64,000 bases of DNA from Exobasidium rhododendri (Eukaryota > Basidiomycota > Exobasidiomycetes > Exobasidiales > Exobasidiaceae), in assembly GCA_026210745.1 (NCBI GenBank), contig CP110631.1:1302001-1366000 (forward strand), read 5' to 3'. Position 1 is the stretch's first letter, and each line of letters starts with the position of its first letter. The notes beneath the pieces are model-generated. The model was not told the DNA's origin and ran no database searches. It worked only from the letters and a program-made list of their open reading frames with translations. The position numbers were made by a program, and so were the translations under genes. This document shows positions 1 through 8,122 of the stretch, one piece after another.

Positions 1-370
1 TCAAAATGTCGTCGATGTATTGACGTTCCTTGATGGGATGATCTACCGCCAAGCCCTGATAAAAGTCTTCATAAGTCAACTTGTGAGATTGACTACTTGG
101 GTCATGTTCACTTCTCCTCGCATGCCAGCTTGTGTTTGCGAGTCTTCCTGGTTGCACACTCTTGCCCTTTGTAGCGACCACTTTTGAGTCATGATCAAGC
201 TGAAACGTCTTGGACGAAGGCCATGTGTTGCTGGAACGATAGAGTTGGAGTGCTTGAGAGACGAGTGCTTTCAAGTTCTTGACGTCAAGGGTGTTTGAGG
301 GAGCTACGCTGGACAGTGGCAAAGTGGCAGCGGTCAGGGGACAGGTCTCGTTGGCAGGAGGTGCAGACAT
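1..370 (-). CDS. DUF3074-like protein, 3' end outside window
   Basis: An open frame starts at the ATG 368-370 and runs off the left edge without a stop, giving about 123 residues. The N-terminal 40 residues are low-complexity and start MSAPPANETC. The later part has a tryptophan/arginine patch (SWHARRSEH) followed by LTYEDFYQGLAVDHPIKE and RQYIDDI. This spacing resembles the start of the fungal DUF3074 (START-like) domain, where a W..R.S.H stretch is followed by Y..F..GL..(H)...E..Y. The function of that family is not established. It is transcribed away from the gene at 710, with 339 bp between the two starts. The assignment is by motif resemblance only and the C-terminal two thirds cannot be seen. 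Confidence 0.5.
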   Translation of the reverse strand, partial: MSAPPANETCPLTAATLPLSSVAPSNTLDVKNLKALVSQALQLYRSSNTWPSSKTFQLDHDSKVVATKGKSVQPGRLANTSWHARRSEHDPSSQSHKLTYEDFYQGLAVDHPIKERQYIDDIL

Positions 371-709
371 GGAGGTGGTAGTATATCGGCGTGCTTTTGA
401 GTATAGTCGAGAGGAGCTGCCTACTGATGAAGGGGTACTGGAAGGATAAGTTGGAGGCGCGGGAGATTGAAGGTGAATAAGTGGCCTGACGTCGCCGCGG
501 GCGTTACCTACATGCATCAAATCAATCTGACACAATTAAAATTCTTGTTCTTTTTTTGGATTCTGTTTCGTAGGACCCGTCGGTGATGGCGCGTGCGAAG
601 GTACAGTATCTATATCGCCTGGGTGGGTAGCACTCCTTCACTTCGACGTTCCACTCCTACTTCCGCTCGCTTGTCCATTCGTAGGCGCTTTTTTCTTCGC
701 CTTGTCGCT
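371..709. promoter_or_regulatory. Divergent intergenic region
   Basis: This 339-bp gap separates two outward-facing start codons, so it should hold both promoters. It has a T-rich run near 548-560 but no convincing TATA element or known operator that I can name. Confidence 0.4.
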
Positions 710-1175
710 ATGCCGCTTCTAGTCAGTCCACCCACTGCGTCAGAAAGTGAGCTGCAGAATCTTCCACCTGCCGCGCTCGTCGCCTTGTTGAAGTCAGAGG
801 TGTCGAACTGGATAAAGTTGCTTGAAAGTAATGAAGAGATGAAGATGATGATTGAAGAGGTGGAGAAGGATCAAGTGACCAGTGAAGGTGTTCACCTGGA
901 CACGGACGACCTGCAAGAACTACAGAAAGCTTGTCGTGAGAATGTTGGCGTCATGTGAGGAAAGAGATTGGCGAACGTACCCCTTCCCGCTACATCTTCC
1001 CAATTGATTGACTTGCTATTTTTATCCCAGTGAGCGCAAGGCGTCTTCGATTGCAAGGATTAAGAATATTCTCGTCGAGAAGTATGGCCAGCATTCTATT
1101 CCAGATGAGATACTCCAAGCGGAGACGAAGATGAATCTGATACTGCAAAAAACGGACCAGGGTGTTGCTCTATGA
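710..1175 (+). CDS. Small coiled-coil protein, Tma17/Adc17-like proteasome-assembly chaperone candidate
   Basis: Two exons (710-954 and 1031-1175) joined across a GTGAGG...CCCAG intron give 129 aa. The protein is mostly helical and charged. Its pattern is WIKLLESNEEM, then an acidic helix, then ACRENVGVIERKASSIARIK, which resembles fungal Tma17/Adc17, a chaperone that helps assemble the proteasome regulatory particle (leucine-serine-asparagine helix followed by EN..I.RK..RI). The ATG at 710 was chosen because it directly precedes the conserved part; an upstream in-frame ATG-less extension looks like UTR. RPN10, another proteasome gene, lies 2 kb downstream, but this may be coincidence. The family call rests on a short helical pattern and could be wrong; the exon structure is firmer. 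Confidence 0.5.
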
Positions 1176-1468
1176 TCTGATGGGGGAGCTGAACAGCAGG
1201 ATGAAAGCACCCCCGAACAAAAAAACGTCATATCCTCTTGCAACGCACGCGTATAGGCTTCAACGATACCATGCGATTAATGGCAAGGCTACAGTACAAT
1301 TACAGTGAATAAGGTAGAGGTATGGGTACCGCTCCAAGTGGCAGTCGTTGCCCGTTGGAAAATACATTAAGGAGTCCCTTGAAAGGGTGGTGTCCCACAG
1401 AGGCGGGATAGCGAAGCTTGCGAGGAAGTCGCGGAGTGCAGTAGTTCCAAGTAGCGCCTTCTTTCAGT

Positions 1469-2691
1469 CTATCGATCCCCTGCACTGCCAATAGGTGTCT
1501 TGCTGAATGTATTTGCATGTGAGGTAGAGGTGATCTTGGACGGGGTCGTCGGTTCATTGTCCCTTTGTGCATAGCCACCCACAGTACCTACGATTGGTCG
1601 ATTGGCTTGGGCCGAAAAGCCATAGAGGCAGCCACTATTAGAGGTGAAAGTGTCGGAGAGAAGGTCAGGCATTCACGATCATTGGCAATGTAACTCTCGA
1701 AAACAAAACTCACAGGTACTTTGAGTCATCGATTTGACCTTCAAAATACCTTTTCCGCATCTTGAAGAAAGTACTGGCAGTCAAGAGTGAATCGCTTCCT
1801 GCTTGGTGTTGTTGACCAATTCGACTGACTTGAAGGTCGTCTGCCACGTCTTGGAGACCACCTTTGAGTGACTTGCAAGATCTCATCAGATACTTGATGT
1901 CATAGATGCAGGGGAACCACAGGCGTAATAAGTGAAAAAAATCTGCTTCTTGAGGCGGCAAGGGCAAGGCTGTAACGACTTTGAGAAGGTAGCCGAAATC
2001 GTATCCACTTTTGATCATTTGCGTGCAAGGCAGCAAAAGTCAGACACTCTTCTTTCACCCTGCAGCCCTAGCCTTTCGCCATCACATACCTGTGAAAGGT
2101 GACCCACTTGACCTCATCAAATAGCGCAAGCCCAGACGTGATCAAAAGTTCCCCGAAATGCTCCACGTCGATACCGTATCGGTCATGCTTCTCAAAGTCC
2201 AGTCCTGCTTTGTTCAGCAAATCGAGTGACTCTGGTGCACACATATCATCACTGCCAATTCAAAGAGAAAGGTCAGCCAAAAGAAGAAGCTTCGGAATCA
2301 TCGTGTCAACGGCACCTGTGATTGACTCACTTTGTACTGAAACGAAAATTGAACTGCCAAGTACAAATATCGGGAGGATTGTCGCCGTATTCGTCGCAGA
2401 GTGTAAGACCGAGCTGAATCAGCTTCAGTAGGTCGACATTGCATCGAAGCGTCTGATAGTGGTAGTCAGACGATCCCTTGAACGTTCCGATTGGCCTCGC
2501 AACGATTCCCGGAAATTCAGTGTCCTGACAGAAGCGGAACAAAGAGAGAGTGAGTGTGACTGTGCCTTGAGACGCTTTATCGATTGCACACTGACCATAG
2601 CAACATATGGGTATCTTAGCAGTGTGTCTCGCAGATACCCCATCTCCTCATCCAGATTCTCCGCCCATACCTCTCTGATTCTGTTCGCCAT
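1469..2691 (-). CDS. POP2: CCR4-NOT deadenylase subunit CAF1/POP2
   Basis: Five exons (2596-2691, 2331-2524, 2090-2251, 1714-2007, 1469-1634) give 303 aa, the usual size of a CAF1/CNOT7 protein. It starts [17 protein letters not shown]. The DEDD nuclease residues are visible: D and E in MDTEFPG (residues 33-35), the aspartate in [10 protein letters not shown], and the last in [10 protein letters not shown]. The protein is the 3'-5' poly(A) exonuclease of the CCR4-NOT complex, active in cytoplasmic mRNA turnover. All junctions are GT-AG and preserve frame; the exon 1/2 junction falls inside the catalytic MDTEF motif. The short C-terminal tail after [13 protein letters not shown] is family-typical. 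The gene shares a 431-bp divergent promoter with RPN10. Confidence 0.95.
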
Positions 2692-3122
2692 GCCTTACAC
2701 TTCGGAAGCGCAGAGGAAACGTACGACGAAGGTGTTGTATATATATATACGTAGAGGATGGGGCCGCTCTGTCTCTCTCCTCTCCAGCACTATTGTCGTC
2801 GGCACTCCTTTCTTTTCCCTTGTACGGACAAGGTCTCCACAGAAGTGTAAACGTCGCAGTAAATGAGGGGCGTATGTAGTAATCGATAGATGGCGATTCC
2901 AGCTTGAATCAAGACAGAATTGCCATAGACTTCTACATTTGTCTTCCCCCATTCTCCAGGAGAGTCTCAAGGAACTGCACGTCTCGGCCGAATTACACAA
3001 TGCGCTCGATTGTAACAGCTGCAGCTGATCGGAAGGCATCATCAAAGACGCGCACTCCAGCCTGTGTTACATCTCTCGAAGGTTAAAATTGCAACATCAT
3101 CACATCACTGTAGCCTACAAAG
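2692..3122. promoter_or_regulatory. Divergent promoter of POP2 and RPN10
   Basis: The gap between the two outward-facing starts contains an alternating TA run at about 2737-2750 (tatatatatata), a plausible TATA element about 50 bp upstream of the POP2 ATG. No other motif stands out. Confidence 0.45.
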
Positions 3123-4601
3123 ATGGTCTTGGAAGCGACGATGGTTGTGTGAGCAGCAGTTGTGCATGATAGGGGGTGTGGTCCGAATGATAGGCATCCT
3201 TACCCAGACGATCCTTCTTCCTCTCCTTCAGTATAGACAACTCGGAATGGATGAGGAATGGCGACTACCTTCCTACCCGATGGGATGCACAATCTGACGC
3301 AGTCAACATCGTCTTCGATGCAAAGACCAGCTCCAACCCAGAAAGCAGGGTCGGACTGATTACTATGGCTGGCAAAAGGTAAGTGGTTCTATCCATCACA
3401 GAATTAATTGTCCTTTCAAAGGGATGCTGACGATGAACCATTGTAATCCTCAGAGCCGAATTGTTGGCCTCACTCACGCAAGACATGGGGAAGATGATAG
3501 GAGCTTTACACGGCAGCAAGCTGGGTGGTCAGTCTGACATCTCCAATGGTATCAATATAGCTCAGGTGAGTATGCGTTTCATCAGGCTCAGTCCCCCTTT
3601 GCGTATGAAAGAGAGGAAGGCTTACTTTGCTCGTATTGCTCTAGCTCGCTCTGAAGCACCGAGAAAACAAGTCGCTTCGTCAGCGAATCCTCGTCTTTGT
3701 TGGCTCGCCAGTTCCGGACGAAGAAGCCGATCTGGTCCGCCTAGGAAAAAAGCTAAAGAAGAACAATGTGGCAGTTGATGTGGTGAATTTTGGAGAGACG
3801 GAGGAAAATCTGGCAAAATTGCTCGCTTTCATCGAGAGCGTCAATAGTGGAGAGAATTCGTAAGCACTTTTCCTTGGAAACCTGAGTGGAAGGGCATGAG
3901 AGATTGATCGCAACCCTTGAATTCCTTTCTTTTTCGGCAGACATCTTGTGACTGTTGAGTCGGGGGCCCAGTTGTTGTCTGATTCTATCATTTCCTCGCC
4001 CATCCTTATGGATTCGGACGGAGCAGGACCTTCGGGCAGTGGAAGTGGTGGTGGAGGAGGGAATTATGAGTTCGGTGTTGATCCAAGTATGGATCCAGAA
4101 CTTGCAATGGCATTACGTATGTCCTTGGAGGAAGAACAGGCAAGGCAAAGAGCGGCAGAAGGGACCAGTGCAAGTGCAGCATCTGAAGTACCTTCTGTGG
4201 CGGAAGCCAATGCCAGCGATGAGACGTCAATGGCCGGAGAGACAACAACGACAAGAAGAGCAGCAGCAGCGGCAGCAGAGGCAGAGGCAACAGCACCGAC
4301 AGGAACAACGGTCCCATCCAGTCTTGTGGCACCTAGTACCGGCTCACTTGTCTTGCCAGGTGCAGACGCCATTACTGGAAGTGGGTTGGCAGCGACAGAC
4401 GAAAGTGAAGAAGCGATGTTACAACAAGCGATTGCATTATCTCAAGGAGGAAACACGAACCAGGCCACTGGAGGGAGAGACGAAGACGTTGAAATGGGTG
4501 AAGGTGAAGAGGGAGAAGATGACATGGACGAAGAAGAAGCGATTGCGAGAGCCATTGAAATGAGCTTGAAGGGTGAGCAAGATGCGCCATCGAAGAAATG
4601 A
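3123..4601 (+). CDS. RPN10: 26S proteasome ubiquitin receptor RPN10
   Basis: Five exons (3123-3148, 3232-3378, 3454-3565, 3645-3859, 3941-4601) give 386 aa. The N-terminal VWA domain (about residues 1-190) begins [20 protein letters not shown] and continues through [19 protein letters not shown] and [17 protein letters not shown]. The C-terminal part is encoded by the last exon and carries three ubiquitin-interacting motifs: [28 protein letters not shown] and [16 protein letters not shown]. They are separated by Gly/Ser- and Ala/Thr-rich linkers. RPN10 sits in the 19S regulatory particle, captures polyubiquitinated substrates and helps hold lid and base together. Exon 1 is only 26 nt. Three UIMs is more than the single one in budding yeast and similar to higher eukaryotes. 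Confidence 0.96.
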
Positions 4602-4741
4602 TACTCGACCGTATGATCTTTCTCCTTTCTTGTACCTTGAAGACGTAATAGACGAGTTCCTTCATGATTTGTCTGATGCAATCCGGAAAGAGGGAGAACG
4701 GCGGACAGTGAATCTCTCGTCGCTGAATCTGGTGGTGTGAA

Positions 4742-4772
<31 letters not shown>

Positions 4773-5240
4773 CAGAGGGAGGTGGATAAATTACTTCCTT
4801 TCGCTATCCTTTGGAGCGTTAAAGACAAAGAGACTAGTGGAGAATGTGCAGTGTTCTTCCTACTGACTAAAGCCGTCAATCACAAGCACACAAAGGGAGC
4901 AAAGGGGTTGGGGTCCGTGAAATGATAGTATTGGGGGAGCAGCACGCTCTAGGCGGCGCATAAGTAGATTCGAGAAACATTTCGAGAAGATTTTATCGCT
5001 GAACGACAGAAGAGAGAAAAGATCTCTAGATGGGAAAGGAGCGTAACATCACGGTGGGGAAAGAAGAAGATTGGAAGGAAAGAAAGGAGAGAATCGATCA
5101 TGAATAGACGTGCAAAGGTAAGATCAAAGAAGAAGGGAGAGGATAGTTGTCAGGAAAGTCTTAGCGAGGCCAAGGACGGGACACTGCTCGACCTACTCAC
5201 CTATTCCGCGATTGGGCGAACAAATACTATCTCGAGAAAA
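4602..5240. other. Convergent intergenic region, left border of the mating-type region
   Basis: This 639-bp gap lies between the 3' ends of RPN10 and the pheromone gene. It contains a TG/GA microsatellite at 4742-4772 and, at 4890-4898, an exact ACAAAGGGA, the pheromone response element bound by the HMG factor Prf1 in Ustilago maydis. The rest is purine-rich with no credible coding frame. Confidence 0.5.
4742..4772. repeat. (TG)n(GA)n microsatellite
   Basis: About nine TG units run directly into about seven GA units, in the 3' flank of RPN10. Confidence 0.9.
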
Positions 5241-5402
5241 TCAGGCAATGACGCATGAAGCGCTCGTTGTAGGTTTGGGGTTCCTCTCGAAGATGACGCA
5301 AGAAGCGCTTGTTGTGGGCTTGGGGTTCCTTTCAAATGAAATTGGGACATCTTGAACAGGGACAGCGACGCTGGTAGTGTTAGAGTTGGTGATAGGACTC
5401 AT
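5241..5402 (-). CDS. Lipopeptide mating pheromone precursor with two tandem peptide units
   Basis: An intronless 53-codon frame starts MSPITNSNTT and ends in CVIA followed by TGA, a classical CaaX box for farnesylation, AAX cleavage and carboxymethylation. Basidiomycete mating pheromone precursors have this size and ending. The last 31 residues are two copies of FERNPKPTTSASCVI, the first followed by F (continuing into copy two), the second by A and stop. The two copies differ at seven codons and all seven changes are synonymous. The gene is divergent from the STE3 receptor that starts 924 bp away, the usual layout of a P/R locus. A TATATA lies at 5523-5528, about 120 bp upstream of the ATG. 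The mature product is probably a farnesylated peptide ending ...TTSASC; its exact N terminus cannot be read from sequence. Multi-unit precursors are known for rhodotorucine A in Rhodosporidium. Confidence 0.88.
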   Translation of the reverse strand: MSPITNSNTTSVAVPVQDVPISFERNPKPTTSASCVIFERNPKPTTSASCVIA

Positions 5403-6326
5403 TGTAAAGATCAGGAGAATTGGGATTGCAAAAGCAGAAGGATAGAGAAGATGCGATGAGCTGAGAGGGAGTGAGAGAATGGATGCGGGAATGGAAGCAT
5501 GAGTGTCGAGGAGGGGCTACTCTATATACTTTCGCTGCTCACTGGACCGGAGAGTGACGAAGACACTCGCTTCAAAGATGACGAAGAGCAATACGAACGT
5601 TATGACGGTGCGGTCCATCTTCTTTCTGCGTTAGAACAATAGCAAATAAAATCCTTGCAAGTCACGGAACAATGGGCGCTTGATCTAGCTATTTGTGGCT
5701 GATAGTTTTAATGAGGGAAATCTGCCCATATATCTTATTGTTAGTATCACTACATTTGTGGCACCTGAATAGTCAATATTGTGACCTTCGTCAATGCCCG
5801 GTCATGTCTAATGTTTCATTCTCATTCAGTGGTTTCTATTGTTGTTGTTCTTCTCCTTCCCATGGATTGCCCTCGTTCTACTGTGTGTCATTGTTCCCAT
5901 TGTATTTTTGCTTATACAGTAGTGCATGTCTTCATTGTTCTCGTTGTTCTCATTGTTCTCATTGTTCTCATTGTTCTCATTTGTTCTCATTTGTTCTCAT
6001 TGTCCTCATTGTCCTCATTGTCCTCGTTGTTCTTACTATTCTTATTGTTCTCATTGTTCTCATTGTTCTCATTGCAGGCTAAAAATCTACTTTATATCTT
6101 TGATATTAAAACTTGTATTACCATATAACTCTATCGTACTTTCTTTTGGAGAATATTTGTCTCAATATAAGTTGCGTCTCGCACGGCCTTTCAATACGTT
6201 CGTCGCTAGCGCTTGAATTTCGCGCAAGATGCGTCAAGAGATGGCCCTCGTCATATATAGGTCAGGCCGAATCCTTGCTTGCCAGATGTTCAGACCTCAC
6301 TTCTTTCTCCTACTAGATTCCGCAAG
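5403..6326. promoter_or_regulatory. Shared promoter interval of pheromone and receptor genes
   Basis: This 924-bp interval lies between the outward-facing pheromone (minus) and receptor (plus) starts. TATATA at 5523-5528 is suitably placed for the pheromone gene. A 9-bp minisatellite fills 5933-6074, and scattered ATTGTT/AACAAT cores occur outside it (about 5634-5641, 5834-5842, 5889-5902). Apparent open frames through the minisatellite are all repeats of Ser/Leu or Cys/His and are not genes. Confidence 0.6.
5933..6074. repeat. 9-bp minisatellite (CATTGTTCT)n, 15.5 units
   Basis: Fifteen units plus a partial one, thirteen of 9 bp and two of 10 bp (CATTTGTTCT). On the minus strand the unit reads AGAACAATG. 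Seven units contain AACAAT and two contain AACAAA, both within the WWCAAW core recognised by sequence-specific HMG-box proteins; three more have GACAAT. The array ends about 250 bp before the receptor ATG. Confidence 0.92.
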
Positions 6327-7958
6327 ATGGCATTCGCTTCTAACACAGCATTTATAGTCGTGGCGTATACTGCTGTGGTATGTCTCCTGCTTCCCCTCCC
6401 GATGCAACTAAAAGCTCGCAACACAGGTGAGTTTGGAGGAGTGGTCTTGCGGAGCACTGTCTAACAATGATCTCCTTATCTTGCCTTCGACTTCCCACAG
6501 GGACATTGTTTGTAAGTACAGTTTGGTCTAAGTCGAAGCTGTGAATAACACGATTTCTTTCAGATCATTTTCTGGGGCTCACTCGGCCTCTTCACGGCGG
6601 CTACGAATGCAGCAATATTCAGCAATACATCGGCAAATATAGTGCCGCATTGGTGTGATTTTGCCGGTATTGTTGGCTACTGCTACCCTGTAGGGTTTAG
6701 TGGTGGTGCTTTATGCCTTCTTCGTCGTCTAGAGTCTATCGCATGTGAGTAAATCTAATATGAATCTTGCAATGTTTATTTAGTGATTTCAATTCTCCGA
6801 ACAGCGACTCGACAAGTTTCGCAAAGTCAACAAGACAAAAGAAGAACCTACCTTATAGATCTTTTTCTTGGCTTGGGTCTTCCGATCCTCATCATTCCAA
6901 TGCACTTCGTTGTACAGGGGCATCGCGCAGGTAAGACAGATCGGTGTCACTAAAAAGGTAATCTGTCCATTAATTCTCTCAAACTCTTTTCAGATATTGT
7001 TGAAGGCTTTGGGTGTTCTGCGCCACTATACGTCAGTATAGCTTCAATCTTCTTAGTTCAACTTTGGCAACTGACGCTAAGTTTAGTATCCTGCGTATAT
7101 GCTGGTGAGTCAGTCGAGAGTGACTCCTTCTGCGCGACAGCAGAATTTGATGCAATTCCTCGTCAGTCCTAACCTTAAGGTGGTTCTTGATGAGGCGTAA
7201 ACAATTCTCGGCTGTTCTTGCATCAAGCAATAGCGGCTACACGACCAACAAGTATCTTCGTCTCATGATGATGGTATCCGTCGAGATTCTGCTCTGGACA
7301 CCTTTGTCTCTGTACCTCTTCATTGACTTTCTCTGCTTTCAAACGGGAATACAGCCATACGTTAGCTGGGATTATGTGAGCTCACTCCAGAATGCTACAC
7401 GTAGTCTGTCGTTGTGCTGACAAATTACTTCTACGGACGGACCGCATAGGTTCACGCAGGCTTCAACACCATCTACAGCTATGACAGAGATATGCTGCCA
7501 CCAAAAAGAATAGTCATCATTGAGATCGGACGGTGGATCGGCGTCATTGGAGCTCTTGTCTTCTTCGCTTTCGTGTCTCTCACCCCGGAATCAGTCAAAG
7601 AATACAAGATTTGGGTCAGGTTTGCGCTCGGTCTGTTCACTGTGTCTTACTGGCGAAAGAAAAGCTCGAATGCTGGAAATCCCACGAAGTAAGTGCTGCC
7701 TCAATGCTGACGGCGCCCAATTGAGAATCTGACCCCGTATATTTGGGCAGCAACAACAGATCAGACTTCACCTTCAATAGCTCGTGTCATAATTCCGAAG
7801 AAGGCGAGAAGGCTTGGTCGACGGAGATGAGCACGAGGAATAGAGCGTACATGGATCACAAAGGTATCGAAGAGCCTTGCACACCAACTTCTTCTTACAT
7901 CGGCAGCATGCCATACGAAGAAGGCGTTCATATGAAGGTCGAGAGACATGTTGTATAG
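6327..7958 (+). CDS. STE3-type mating pheromone receptor (intact)
   Basis: Eight exons (6327-6426, 6501-6511, 6564-6744, 6805-6930, 6994-7104, 7167-7375, 7450-7688, 7751-7958) give 394 aa. This seven-transmembrane receptor binds the farnesylated pheromone of the opposite mating type and signals through a G protein at the plasma membrane. STE3 hallmarks: TM1 ending LLLPLPMQLKARN, then LFIIFWGSLGLF, IVPHWCDFAGIVG, LCLLRRLESIAST, VVQGHRADIVEGFGCSAPLY, VYAVLTLRWFLMRRKQF, and IQPYVSWDYVHAGF before TM6-7. The cytoplasmic tail ends YEEGVHMKVERHVV. Exon 2 is only 11 nt. All splice sites are GT-AG and the frame is open throughout. Its ligand cannot be deduced, but in heterothallic species it should not be the pheromone encoded next door. 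Confidence 0.95.
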
Positions 7959-8074
7959 TGTACCTACTTCCTTCCTCACACTACTTACAATATGAGCCAC
8001 ATTGTTTGCAGATTACTTCTTTCGCTTCTGTCTAGCATCAATGTCACCACTTTATATTCATTACGCATTGCGAT

Positions 8075-8122
8075 ACAAAGAGAATAGCGCCTAGTGCATG
8101 TACCCAGCTAGCTCCGCTTTAG
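8075..8122 (+). repeat. Left arm of inverted repeat flanking the second receptor
   Basis: An 18-bp block (8075-8092) and a 24-bp block (8099-8122) are perfectly complementary to 10866-10883 and 10829-10852. A 9-bp length difference separates the blocks between the two arms. The arm overlaps the first recognisable exon of the second receptor. Weaker similarity may continue to about 8190. Confidence 0.9.

Noticed and set aside
5693..6216. Hydrophobic and Cys/His-rich frames upstream of the receptor
   Set aside because: They are produced by the 9-bp minisatellite read in three frames and have no conserved content.
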